From Oopsacas minuta (Eukaryota > Porifera > Hexactinellida > Lyssacinosida > Leucopsacidae), in the NCBI GenBank assembly GCA_024704765.1, contig JAKMXF010000310.1, forward strand, positions 1,282,984 to 1,346,983: a stretch of 64,000 nucleotides of DNA, given 5' to 3'. This document shows positions 1 through 10,343 of this stretch, piece after piece (position 1 is the first letter of the stretch; each line of letters begins with the position of its first letter). The notes below the pieces were generated by a model that made no database searches, was not told the origin of the DNA, and saw nothing but the letters and a program-made list of their open reading frames with translations. The position numbers and the translations under genes are program-made.

Positions 1-942
1 GTTGTTGATTGGGCTAGACGCTTTCGTGAAGGTAGAGTGTCCATTGAAGATGGGGCAAGAATAGGGAGACCAGTTTCCAGCACCAATGACAAAAATATCC
101 TTGAGGTATCCGCGTTACTTGAAGAAGACCCTCATATCACGCTTGTGGAGATAGCTGATGCGGTTGGTATCTCAACGGGAACTGCTCAAGCTATTGTACA
201 TGATAATATGAAATTCCGAAAGATATGTGCTCGATGGGTGCCGCATTTACTAACTCAGGCCCAGAAAGCAAAGAGGGTCCAATGCGCTACTAAATTGCTC
301 TCTGAGTTTGATCGAACTGACTCCAGAAGGTTATTTGAGATAGTAACAGGTGACGAAACTTGGGTACGTTATTCTGAGCCTTTATCAAAAGAAGCAAACA
401 AAGTATGGGTGGCAAAAGGACAGGACCCACCAATGATCCCTCGACATGACTTTCGGGATCCGAAGGTTATGTACTGTATATTTTTTGATTCTAATGGTCC
501 AGTGTGCCAGATTTGTGTCCCCAAATACCAAACAATAACAGGCTCCTTCTACACCAATGAGTGTCTAACAGAGGTTGAAAAATTCTACCAAAATCGACGG
601 CCAAGGACTGGAACTCGTGGATTGCGAATATTGCATGATAACGCCCGACCGCACAAGACAAAGCTGGTTAGAGAAAAGTTAGAAGCTATGAAAATTGTGG
701 AGCTAGATCACCCTCCCTACTCGCCAGATCTAGCTCCCTGTGACTTTTGGTTGTTTCCAAAGCTAAAGAAACATCTATCAGGCAGGAAATTCGAGAGTCG
801 AGCTCAGATAGGATCGGCGATTTTCCAGTATATGAAAGGTGTACCAACCGAAGACTACAAAAAAGTATTTTTCGATTGGATAAAAAGGCTGAAATTGGTT
901 TTACAGCACGAAGGGGAATACTTTGAGAAACTCCATCACTGA
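1..942 (+). CDS. mariner transposase, DD34D, N-terminus cut by window edge
   Basis: The frame is open from base 1 to the stop at 942 (313 codons), so the true start is upstream; a typical mariner transposase has 340-360 residues and about 45 are missing. The first residues seen belong to the paired-like helix-turn-helix region. The catalytic triad is visible: D in the TGDETW motif, D in LHDNARPH, and a third D in SPDLAPCDFW with 34 residues between the second and third. It would excise and insert the element at TA sites in the nucleus. No frameshift or stop is seen, so this copy may be young. The GTG at 37 is only an internal codon, not a likely start. Confidence 0.85.
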   Translation, partial: VVDWARRFREGRVSIEDGARIGRPVSSTNDKNILEVSALLEEDPHITLVEIADAVGISTGTAQAIVHDNMKFRKICARWVPHLLTQAQKAKRVQCATKLLSEFDRTDSRRLFEIVTGDETWVRYSEPLSKEANKVWVAKGQDPPMIPRHDFRDPKVMYCIFFDSNGPVCQICVPKYQTITGSFYTNECLTEVEKFYQNRRPRTGTRGLRILHDNARPHKTKLVREKLEAMKIVELDHPPYSPDLAPCDFWLFPKLKKHLSGRKFESRAQIGSAIFQYMKGVPTEDYKKVFFDWIKRLKLVLQHEGEYFEKLHH

Positions 943-1006
943 TTACACAATTATGCTAGAAAAATTTAGAATTACAATGTAATAACGACTACTTATTGAA
1001 CGCCCG
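1..1006 (+). mobile_element. mariner element, left end outside window
   Basis: The right inverted repeat ends ATTGAACGCCCG at 1006 and is followed by a TA at 1007-1008, the usual mariner target dinucleotide. The same terminal words occur at the 23-24 kb and 55-56 kb mariners. The left repeat lies before the window. The element carries one transposase reading frame and about 60 bases of 3' untranslated sequence. Confidence 0.85.
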
Positions 1007-1008
1007 TA

Positions 1009-1319
1009 GTAAATAATGATTGAAATAGATGGAAGCACAAGATACAATTTAAATGTGGGTATGTTAAATGTGTGTCTATGATCCAAAATAAGCTTTCTAT
1101 CGCCTCTAGCAACTGAATTTTAAGCTCAAAAACTATAATTTATGATAATATGAAAGGTATCAATGACGTCATAACTTTTTAATGAGATGACCCAGATTTT
1201 TTTTTTAGGCAGAAATCGTTTTCTCAGGGGTAATTTCCTATTGGCTAATAATGCATTATATATCTCTATCTTGCATGGTTTTCCTATTTCCATTTCACCC
1301 CCCAAAAATGCCCACTGTG
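1009..1319 (-). repeat. fragment ending in a CACAGTG terminus (RAG1/Transib-like family)
   Basis: Read on the minus strand from 1319, the segment begins CACAGTGGGCATTTT and then has GGTGAAATGGAAATAGG. The same start is found at 12283 on the plus strand. It is a left-type end of the same transposon family as the neighbour at 1331, in the opposite orientation, and is cut on its other side near the mariner end. The short ORF over it shows no recognisable domain. Confidence 0.5.
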
Positions 1320-3051
1320 TGGTCGGACACCACAGTGGAAAGAAATGACAGTTTGGTGGAAATAGCAATTTAGGTAACAGATATGCATTTATGATGTATT
1401 ATTGACTTAGAGGTTATCTACCCTATAAAACAGATGCACACTATCAGAATTTATATACATACAGCTTCGGAATCACGAATTATGACGTCATTGGAATTTC
1501 AATATAATATTTAGAAATAGACTTAATCATCCTCTATTATGAGGGAATTAACAATAAGATCATGTTTACTAAGAATATCGCTGTACCTTGAGGCACTTTT
1601 CCATATTTTTCTGTTTAGTAGAAGAATCGGATCACTTTGGCAGACGATCCGAGCGAAAAGATCTTTTAAGTTTTCTTCAAAAGAAAAATTCCTCGGCAAA
1701 CGTTCTCAAAATCTTCTGAGTAACTCATTGCTAGACTCGAGACCTTCCTCTGATAACTGTTCCAGTCCATAACCATCATTATAATCAGAAATAATGTTTG
1801 CTGCATGAGCTAACAGTTTGTGCATCGTAGGGGTTATGTTAGCCTAAGAAAATTGCGTCAAAATCAGCTAATAAAGTTCGCGACATACCAATGAGTGTTC
1901 GTCTGTGTGTATTTTCTACTAGAATTATATACCTGTAGGATGGCTCCAAGGTAGGTGTGGATATCAGTGATCACTTGTTTGCAATTTGATGGTAATACTG
2001 TCAAAATCAAGTATAGGAAGTCTCTCTCACTATCATCTTTTCTCACTAAGTAACGCCTCACAACATTTCCTGTTGTAGAAGTTCCACCTTGTGAAGAAGC
2101 ACAATCAATCATCAAATTCAACTTTTCTTTTAACACGCCACAAATAAAACTCTTGGTGTATTGGACTTTAGTAGAAGTTGGTGACCATTTGGTCACTCCA
2201 GCAGTTAGATGGTTTACCAGGGACATAAGCCGACTGAAACACCTAAGGTATGCGTGTAATGATGAACCTGGGATTATGTCTATATCAGATAAAAGTGCAT
2301 GCGTAAGATTAAACCTTTCGTTAGAACTTAGTGAGAGAAATCGCTCTTCATCAACTTCTTCTAATATGATCTTTGCATTACTGATAAACCTGTTGATGGG
2401 AAAGCCATTCTGAACAAAAGTTAAATTGTGCATCTGCTCGAATGTAGTTGTGCAAAACTGACCACAAGCTCTTCCTGTACCACTCAAAATTTGAGCCATT
2501 TTCCATTAATTTCCGAACGCAAAATTTGCACACCAACAGTGATACCATTAATCAAATTCAGAACAATTATTATCGATGTGCTCAGTCTCCTTGTTGACCA
2601 TTGTCGACATAAGAAAGCCTACGTTTTCTAGATTTTCTTGAAGAGCAAGTATGGTTATTCGCCTTATCGAGAATGGGGATTTCGGAACAGAGTTCTTCCA
2701 GAGGAGTTTTCCTTGGTGATTGGTGATAGAAAGCACCTTGTATCCAATTAATAGAAAGTTCTTGGTTGTTAAATCGGGATAGGATATTGCTTGTTGATAA
2801 ACGCGGTGGGAACCTGACCAATCCAACCCATCAGATACCCGATTCTTAAGTGGTTGGTTATCACTGTCAATGGGAGTATTGTGAGTATTATCCTATTCAC
2901 TGTGCGGATGAGTAATCTGTGATAGGAAATGCCAATGCCAACCGGATACTCTCTTTCCACTCTTTCCATCTCATCAATTAGGCAAATTTGACTACGATGG
3001 ATTGCGACTCTATTGTAACCAGGAAGGGTGATATTCTCATTAATTAATATA

Positions 3052-4377
3052 TCAGGGCATTCAATAAGTCTTGCGAGTCATGATATATCTTAGGAATTAG
3101 TCAAGTAATATATCTAACTTTCATATATTATAAGCCCATATAGTTAAACTCCATATACTGAAAGTTTCAAGCTTATTCAATACAAATTATGTATTTTTGA
3201 GATAGTTACGTGTAGTCAATTTATACCCACTGTTGAATTTATGGCTTCAAAGGATGATAATTTCAACTTCAAATGGCGAGCTTACATAGAGTTTCGCACA
3301 ATACTCAAGATCCAGCCCGTACAGATATTCAGCAAGTTACAGGAGATATTGTGGGTGGCTTTCCCTTCCAGATCTACTGTACAGCGATGGGCTGCCCGTT
3401 TAGATCTGGTGATGCTGATGTCACAGATTTGCCTTGATCTGGAAGAGCGATATCCGCCACCATTTCAGAGAATATCGCACTCATTGAAAGTATGGTCATG
3501 GAAGACAAGTGCATTACTGTCAATCAGTTAGAACAAAGTATGGAGATTTCATTGGGAGTTATTCATACAATTCTGACGACTGAGCTTGGCTACCGATCGA
3601 TTTGTGTGAAATGGCTCCCGCATAAGCTCAGTGAGAATCAAAGGTTGGCACGACTGAATATTGCCTAGAGACTCTTGGAAACTTATGAAAACTGCGATTC
3701 TAGACGCCTAACAGAAATTATTACTGGTGACGAGACATGGGTGTATTATCCAACACCATATAGCAAGTATAAGAAGCGATCATGGGTGAAGGGCGACGAA
3801 CAAGCGGCGAAAATTCCTAGGCCCAACTTCAGAAACCTAAGATTATGTATACCATCTTCTTCAGTAGTTATGGAATTCTCTTGCAATTACCTTGTGAGAG
3901 TGGCAAGGGAGTTACTGCTACTTTCTTTACAGAGCAAGTGCTTCCAAATTTGATAAAAATATAGAAAAGTACCGCCCGAAACCGGAACTCGAGGAATGAA
4001 GATTGTAATTGATAACGCCAGTTCCTATACAGCTAAGCTTTCCAAAATTTCTTGGATGTAGAAGGGTTGGAATTACTTCCCCATCCACCATACTCACCAG
4101 ACCTAGCTCCGTGTGATTTTGGCTATCTCAAGCTTAAAATCTACCTTCAAGGCAAAGATTTTAACACATTACAAGTACTCGGAACGGGTCTGTACCAGTA
4201 CTTCAAATCCATCCCCGAAGAAGAGTACAGAAATGTGTTTTACAAGTAGGTGGAAAGGTTAAAACTTTGTGTATCTGCAGGCGGGGATTACTTTGAATAA
4301 ATAATAAGTGAATTAGTGTGCACAGTGTTTGTATCATATTCTATAATATCACCCACAAGACTTATTAAACGCCCTAG
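3052..4377 (+). mobile_element. mariner element inserted in the RAG1-like gene
   Basis: Inverted ends match: left from 3052 AGGGCATTCAATAAGTCTTG after two variable bases, right AAGACTTATTAAACGCCCTAG. Both are flanked by TA (3050-3051 and 4378-4379). If the element and one TA are removed, the minus-strand RAG1-like frame continues without a shift, so the mariner arrived in a then-intact stretch. Confidence 0.8.
3241..4299 (+). pseudogene. mariner transposase pseudogene, DD34D type
   Basis: Start ATG at 3241. Recognisable blocks are scattered over all three plus frames: the N-terminal helix-turn-helix (3241-3420), a TGDETWVYY motif near 3725-3750, the DNAS region near 4010 and the HPPYSPDLAPCDFG motif near 4080-4125, then a short C-terminus ending about 4299. 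At least four indels and an in-frame TAG near 3667 destroy it. The YSPDLAPCD block still carries the third catalytic aspartate. It is the most decayed mariner here. Confidence 0.8.
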
Positions 4378-5730
4378 TACGTCTTAGGTCGATGTATTTT
4401 GACTTCCCGATTTCTAATGAGTCTAGTAAGATGCAAGACGAATCTAAAGAGAGTTTCCTGTTGAAATTCCTAATCAATGACTTCTTGCAGTTACATTTTG
4501 CTGATATTAGCGGGCTAACATCATGCTCTTCCTGTGAATACAACAACAGTAAGTAGCTAGAAATCATCTTAGGTGAAACTTCTCCCCGCTGTGCGACAGT
4601 TTCCAGATGTAATCTCAGGTTGGCTAATCGATATCGCATACCTTTATTACTTAATTCGCTGATTTGCTTCCGAGATACTCGACTAAAATCTTCCTCGAAT
4701 ACAATTGTAGATTCCTTGAAGAGTCTATCTTCATTTGAAGACTGTGGAATGTCATCCATTTGAGGATCCCTACAAAAGAGCAATTCCTCCCAAGTTGCTA
4801 AGTCCTTCTCTTTCAAATATATTTTCTTTCAGACTTAATATTTGAAAATTTTCGGCGGAAAAGGTCACAATTGGACTCTCCAAGATTATATTTAGCAATA
4901 AACTCACGAGCAATCGTACTAAACGCTTTCTCCGAGTTGGACATATAGAAATTGAAGGCTTCTTTGTTGTTCATTAGGACGGAGTAAAATTGAAACTAAT
5001 TAATAATCAACCATAAGATAAAATTTTGTTGCAAACAAAAGGGTTGTAAATTACGGGACGACCAGTAGAAATAGTTGCAAAACTCAATTAGCGCCAAGTT
5101 GCGCCAGGCTAGAACTAAGTTTATTTTGTTTTAAATATAACTTTCTTCAAAATAAAATCCAATTTACAACGGGCAACAACAGGCAAAGATAGTTGTGGCA
5201 TTTCAAACTCAATTGACTAAACATAAATTCACCAAAAATATTTGGAATTTCTACCTAGTTTAGTCTAAAAGCTAATATTATAATTTAGTAGTCATGTATT
5301 TTATTATAATGGTCATTTAAAGTAGTTCAATATGACAGGATACAATTTTCATATACAAACTAAAACACGAATATATGTCGAGTCCCTTTGGCTACTTTGA
5401 GAAACCTTGATTTTTGTGTTTTCATCATGTTGAAGTTACTCATCTATAAATAACTATTGTTCAAAAGTAAGACTATCAAATATCATTATATGCTGTATTT
5501 CTGGGTTTCCGAGTATGCTGAATAAGATAGGATTAATTAAATATCAAAATATCATTGTCAAATATTTAGCAATTTCCACCTGTTGTGCCATTGTGAAGTT
5601 TCAGCATCAAATGTCTTGAGGGCCGCTGAAATACCACTTTTGATTTGTCATCCATAATTAATTGGTTGTAAATTAGAATTGAAACTAATATGAATGGGTA
5701 TCAAATGTGAAAGTGATATATCAATAAACA

Positions 5731-6240
5731 CTAGCGAGCTTCGTTTGCTAGGTAGTTGTGCGATAGCTTAGTGCCTCAGATTAGCTTAAGTATTCAATAA
5801 CTAAATTTCTTAGTGCTTTTAGTAGCTAAGCAACGGGGTAAACTCGGCACTTCGAGCCCTGAATATATAATATAGCGAAAACTTTAAGATTTGATAATCT
5901 ATGGTCCATCCAATTTAGATGTAATGTGGATAGGTAGTGACAATGGAAAACCTAAATATAATTAGGTTAGTAATCTCGGTACTTTGTGCCTCGTTTAGCA
6001 TTAAGAAAGAAGAAATTCTGTAGGGTTCTGATGACGCAATAATTCAAAGTTTGTATTTGGTTAAAATAAGTGCATCAAGGTATAGGAAACATTGAGGGGA
6101 ACCTATGATTAGATTATTTACATAATTGATGTATATTGGGTGAGCAGTATATAATAATGTGAATTTCAATATATTCCAAAGAAGTAGAAAATTATGACAG
6201 AGTTTCTAGTCGATTTAATCCCGATTTTCCCTATTACTAA
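5731..6240 (-). repeat. Helitron-like non-autonomous copy, 3' end at 5731
   Basis: On the minus strand the copy ends with a GC-rich segment (AACGAAGCTCGCTAG) followed by T, as Helitron ends do (CTAG then T). Inner words such as CTCGGCACTTCG and TGGGTGAGCAGTA recur in the copy at 12754. The 5' end near 6240 is approximate. No coding sequence. Confidence 0.45.
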
Positions 6241-6383
6241 GATGTATATTTGTGAATTTATTCAGAAAAATAGTGACTAGAGTAACTAGACAACTCAAAG
6301 TGAATTTTTTCTAATCAATTTAGTATAATTAGCCGGATCAATACGAACTACGCTAAATAGCAGGGTTGATAAAAATCATGATT

Positions 6384-6476
6384 TTTTTTAAAAATCAAAA
6401 AAATCCGATTTTTTTAATTTAAATCAGATTTTTTTTATTTAAATCGGATTTTTATTAATTTAAATCCGATTTTGTT
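6384..6476. repeat. subterminal repeats of the hAT element
   Basis: Four or so imperfect copies of a unit like AATTTAAATCNGATTTTT lie directly inside the left end. In hAT elements such repeats are transposase binding sites; here that role is inferred. Confidence 0.6.
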
Positions 6477-6627
6477 TGACAGCTGACTGAACCATCCGGC
6501 CGTATCACCTGTCCTTGTTATAATAATGTATGCGTATTTATGAATTGTGAAGATTGATACATATAAATAAATGAATACATAATTGTGGTCTATCTCGTGG
6601 AATATAGAGTGTAGAAAATAGAATAAT

Positions 6628-8322
6628 TTAATTTTTCATGTTCAATATCCTATAAACGAACACCAGTTTAGCCGCCTTCTCAATTCCAAGTCGGTTGCGA
6701 GTTTTTGAGTGTATATATCCAAATGTAGAAAATACACGTTCAATTCCCGCACTTGAAGCAATTGCGGTGAGAAGTTGTTCAGCAACTTTAGTAATATCTT
6801 TCCCCAACATTCCATGCATTGATGCCCACCAGCAAGCTGGCGTAATATTATCAACTACATCGTCACTAAACATGTAGGATTTGAAAGGATCATATCCTGC
6901 TTTGAACTGCAAGACAGTCGCCATTGCATTTGGACAATGCTGATGAATATATTCCATTGCATCGGTAGCTTCTTTCTCAGTGAGTTTTCTTCCTCTATAC
7001 CTTGGGTCTATTAAGTTCGCAGAATAGTGTGCTGGAGAAATAGCTTGGGCAGCTCTTTCGTTTACTTTTCTTAGTACATGTGCCGGTTGCTGTGAACTTA
7101 GAAGATCCTCATAAAGTGTTTTCCATACTTCAACTGTATCGCTAATTATAGCATTTTCCCTTTGAATTCTATCTAGAGCAACTGAAATTGGTTTTAATCT
7201 AATAAAGAGATCTTCAGCGTTACGTTTGATAGAATAATTCTTAACTTTATTACCAATGTTCGAATTTATCTCATCACGATATTCTTCACAGACCTGTACA
7301 AGGATATGCCAGTTAGAAATATAGCTTTTCAAACAGTCCGTCAAAGTATTCCATCTAATTTCATGTGGGATAACAAGAGAATTACCACCAGCTTGCTTGT
7401 ATCTAGCTGCAGGTAGATGTGTATATCTAAAATATTTGACTATCTGGACAACTTGTTCTTTTACCCCAGTAATCTGCACATCTTGTGCTAATAGGTTCAA
7501 CAAATGAGCAGAGCATCCGTATGTCAATATTTCATTCGGTATCTTTTTTTGTAAATCTCTTCTCATTTTTGCCATATTGGCTGCGTTGTCAGTTACAACG
7601 TTACGTACATGACATCTAAAATTTATCTCACAGGAAGTAATAGCATCTGCAGCAAGTTCTGCCAGATATTCTGATGTGTGACTATGTCCAGAGGTATCAA
7701 TTGTCTCAGTAAGGAAAGTCTCTCCTTTGTCAGTTGTAACACTCACACACACGACAGGTTCATTATGTACGTTACTCCATCCATCCAGTGATAAGGAGAC
7801 TGTCTTATCCTCCAGGGTTTTTCTGCATGTATCCAAGAGAGATCCTTGTACATTATTTAATAGTTTATTCCCTATATCATGGCGATTTGGTGGTATATAA
7901 CCTGGCCGTAGCATCTTTATTAGTTTCATAAACTCGGGGTGTTCAACAGCTATAAAAGGCGTGTTAGTTGCGTAAATATAACGAGCAATTTGGAGATCCA
8001 GTAATTCTGCCTCTGATTTCGAAGTCTTCATGACATATTCACCGATATGAGTAATCCTAGGTCTTTTTTCTTTAGCAAAAAGACTTGTATCAGGCACTTC
8101 TCCACATAATGCAGTTGATCTGGCTACTAAATCAATTGATTCATTTTCAGCTATTATGGGATGGTCTTGCATGCTGCATGAAGAATAATGTTGCTTAAGG
8201 CGGTTGACCACCCCCTGCATCTCCTTTTTGCAAAGTTTACACCTTGCTTTCCAGCCAGCAACTCCTTCTGTCGTATACCGTTCGAAGTGGACCCATATAT
8301 CATCTTGTTTCCTACCTGCCAT
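6628..8322 (-). CDS. hAT transposase with BED zinc finger, intact
   Basis: An uninterrupted 564-residue frame from ATG at 8322. Residues about 7-50 form a BED zinc finger (C-x2-C then H-x4-C, in WKARCKLCKKE and LKQHYSSC). The middle (about 170-260) has SLSLDGWSN and a VTDNAANM block, as in the DUF659/hAT catalytic core. A RWNTLTDCL motif follows at about 330. The C-terminal dimerisation region has SSAGIERVFSTFGYIHSKTRNRLG. The length is normal for the family. Gene and element ends are both intact, so this copy may be active, and it could mobilise related MITEs. It sits alone within its element; the promoter would lie between 8323 and 8717. Confidence 0.92.
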   Translation of the reverse strand: MAGRKQDDIWVHFERYTTEGVAGWKARCKLCKKEMQGVVNRLKQHYSSCSMQDHPIIAENESIDLVARSTALCGEVPDTSLFAKEKRPRITHIGEYVMKTSKSEAELLDLQIARYIYATNTPFIAVEHPEFMKLIKMLRPGYIPPNRHDIGNKLLNNVQGSLLDTCRKTLEDKTVSLSLDGWSNVHNEPVVCVSVTTDKGETFLTETIDTSGHSHTSEYLAELAADAITSCEINFRCHVRNVVTDNAANMAKMRRDLQKKIPNEILTYGCSAHLLNLLAQDVQITGVKEQVVQIVKYFRYTHLPAARYKQAGGNSLVIPHEIRWNTLTDCLKSYISNWHILVQVCEEYRDEINSNIGNKVKNYSIKRNAEDLFIRLKPISVALDRIQRENAIISDTVEVWKTLYEDLLSSQQPAHVLRKVNERAAQAISPAHYSANLIDPRYRGRKLTEKEATDAMEYIHQHCPNAMATVLQFKAGYDPFKSYMFSDDVVDNITPACWWASMHGMLGKDITKVAEQLLTAIASSAGIERVFSTFGYIHSKTRNRLGIEKAAKLVFVYRILNMKN

Positions 8323-8412
8323 ATCAAGTGTTGTTAAATGCTAAGGATAGTAGTAATCTAATAGTTATAAATCTTTTGTAAGTGGTTGTTTAAATATATA
8401 TATATATAGACT

Positions 8413-8549
8413 CAGGGTCGCTTATTAATAACCAGCTTAATATGAACATTCGTTCATTATGAACAACCTCTCAGGTCCCGATTCTTCGGCTTACATAAGA
8501 TTTGTACTCAGCCAAGTCATTATGAAGGGGTTCACAATAAGCGACCCTG
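8413..8549. mobile_element. 137-bp MITE inside the hAT 5' region
   Basis: Inverted ends CAGGGTCGCTTATT at both termini, flanked by ACT on each side (8410-8412 and 8550-8552), a possible 3-bp target duplication. There is no coding sequence. It lies 90 bp upstream of the hAT transposase start. The superfamily is uncertain (PIF/Harbinger-like from the duplication length, hAT-like from the CAGGG end). Confidence 0.65.
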
Positions 8550-8876
8550 ACTGTACAAATCATTTATTTTTATTTAAATCGAACAACCCTGCCGTCAAAT
8601 GAATAGATTTTCGATAGGTATAAATTTACAATAGCAAAATGGACATAATCAGCTTGATAAGATAATAAAAACATAAAATATTGAATTGAAAGAAGATATT
8701 TTGATCAAACAACCCTGCTAAATAGTATACTATATTTTAGAGTAAATATTTTTCTAAAAATACAACCGATAATATCATCTATTGGAAAGAAGTATTTGAA
8801 GAATTCCAAGATAATTAACTGGCCGCGAGGGCAGATACCGTAAAATTGAGTTAAAAGGACTTTTAGAGGACATATA

Positions 8877-10188
8877 CAGGGTTGGGCATAAGTTCTGCCA
8901 CAATATTATAATCCAGCCAAAAATTATTCCATTAGTTATTTGTATCTGTCATTTAGCTCAAACTTTGTTATAATATATATTTTTCACTCTTTTCCTGAAA
9001 TTTTATATTATCTTAGCCTTTTGAAGCGATAATTGGTCATGGAGCAAGAGAGGTCGAAAATCATTGAATTATTTCAAGCAGGAAAAAATCCTTCAGAAAT
9101 CTTCAATCTTCTGAAATTCCCTAATAGCAGAAGGAAGTTCATTACTCGAACTATTGAGCGATATGAAGTGACTGGCGGGATTACTGATAAACCAAGATCT
9201 GGCCGTCCACGGTCTGTAACGACACAAAGGCTTAAAAAAGTAGTACGTCAACGAATTCGCCGAAATCCCCGCCGGTCAATGAGCAAAATGGCCAAAGAAC
9301 TAAGAGTTTCACGTAGATCAATCGGACGAGTTGTTAAAAATGACTTGCATATGCGCTCTTTCAAGAGAAAGAGAGTCCATCACATCACGACCCTAGTGAA
9401 GGCAAAAGAGCATCGAGAAGCAAGGGACTTCTTAAGAGGCACGCGATCCATGGTCTCAATTCATTCCTGTTCTCAGATGAGAAATTATTCACCATTGAGG
9501 AAGCAACGAACCCTCAAAATGATCGCATTATCTCATCCTCAATTTCTTCTATCCCAGAAGAACTTCGATATGTCAGCCGTATACAAAAGCCACTTTCAGT
9601 CATGGTTTGGGCGGGAATATCATCAATTGGCCGGACACCACTCATATTCGTGCCTGCTGGCGTAAAAATCGACACCCAAACCTACCGTGAGCTTATTTTA
9701 GAACCTGTAATACAAGATCTCTCTAAAACTATGTTTTCTGGGAAACCTTTCGTGTTCCAACAAGATGGTGCTCCAGCCCACACATCGAATGCCACTCAGG
9801 CCTGGCTTCGAAGCAATAATCCAGATTTTATTCAAAAGGAAGAATGGCCACCATACAGCCCCGATTTAAATCCAATGGATTATTCTATCTGGTCCATTTT
9901 GGAAACGAGGGCATGTTTGAAGTCTCACACCAATATAGACTCTCTGAAAAAGTCTTTGTGTCGAGAATGGGAGAGAATACCCCAAGAAATACTCCGTGCC
10001 GCTGTAGAGGCCTTCCCTAAGAGACTAAAGGCTGTAATTGAAAGAAAAGGAGGATACATCGAATAATTAACGTATCTGCGAATCTATATACTATATTTAG
10101 TAGTACATACCGAATTTCAACATAATACAATATATCAATCGGAAAATATAGTTATTTAAAAATGTGGCAGAACTTATGCCCAACCCTG
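8877..10188 (+). mobile_element. Tc1/mariner-type element, DD37D (maT-like)
   Basis: Perfect-looking inverted ends CAGGGTTGGGCATAAGTTCT at 8877 and its complement ending 10188, flanked by TA at 8875-8876 and 10189-10190. It is 1312 bp long, the usual size for the group. Confidence 0.9.
9039..10066 (+). pseudogene. DD37D transposase with one frameshift
   Basis: ATG at 9039 opens an N-terminal region with two helix-turn-helix parts and a GRPRSVTT hook. The frame is lost near 9440-9470 and resumes in another frame with FLFSDEKLFTIEEA, then MVWAGISS, QQDGAPAHTS and PYSPDLNPMDYSIW, ending GGYIE at 10066. The second and third catalytic aspartates are separated by 37 residues (DD37D), as in the maT clade. 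One indel seems to be the only defect, so it was lost recently. Joined length is about 340 residues, normal for the clade. Confidence 0.85.
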
Positions 10189-10343
10189 TATGTAAAACTA
10201 GACTCATTTGTTGAGTGAATTTTTGTCACAGATGCAGACGATGACACTATCTATCTGTAAGAAACTATATATGTGAAAATCTGATAAGAAAATTAGGAGG
10301 GAAAAGTGGAGAAATTCTTAAGTCGTGTTTAAATTTCGTTCAG

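Larger units (their letters stand above)
1523..4974 (-). pseudogene. RAG1/Transib-like transposase relic interrupted by a mariner
   Basis: Probable start ATG at 4974. The N-terminal part (4974-4380) contains a segment reading ISELSNKGMRYRLANLR, typical of an invertebrate transposase family that I believe is Transib/RAG1-like. After the mariner the frame resumes at about 3049. Further motifs are SDGLDWSGSHRVYQQ (about 2790-2838), a LHAYLRCF block, GGTSTTGNVVRRYL (about 2050-2092), and SEEGLESSNELLRRF (about 1709-1754). The last resembles the RAG1 region around the catalytic glutamate. Several frameshifts and stops, including TGA directly after the RRF, mean it is not functional. The stop at 1523 fits a natural C-terminus. 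The family assignment rests on motif memory and needs a profile search; the coding decay and motif order are seen directly. Confidence 0.6.
1331..5595 (-). mobile_element. decayed RAG1/Transib-like DNA transposon
   Basis: Left end 1331 reads CACAGTGG, then GGTGGAAATAGC at about 25 bases in. Right end, read inward from 5595, is CACAATGG followed by GGTGGAAATTGC. These match the heptamers of V(D)J recombination signals and Transib ends. Between them lies a minus-strand RAG1-like transposase relic. Without the mariner at 3052-4377 the element is about 2.9 kb, a normal Transib size. I do not see a matching 5-bp target duplication (GACAC left, AAGTT right), so one boundary may be rearranged. Sequence 4975-5595 upstream of the gene shows no other feature. 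Confidence 0.55.
6361..8717 (-). mobile_element. complete hAT transposon with 8-bp target duplication
   Basis: The ends are CAGGGTTGAT at 6361 and, inverted, CAGGGTTGTT ending at 8717. The 8-bp target duplication CTAAATAG is perfect (6353-6360 and 8718-8725). It contains one intact transposase gene. A second inverted CAACCCTG at 8584-8591 and a small MITE at 8413-8549 lie inside the 5' side of the element. Confidence 0.92.

Noticed and set aside
5596-5600. AAGTT as part of a 5-bp duplication of the RAG1-like element.
   Set aside because: The left flank is GACAC, so no duplication can be claimed.
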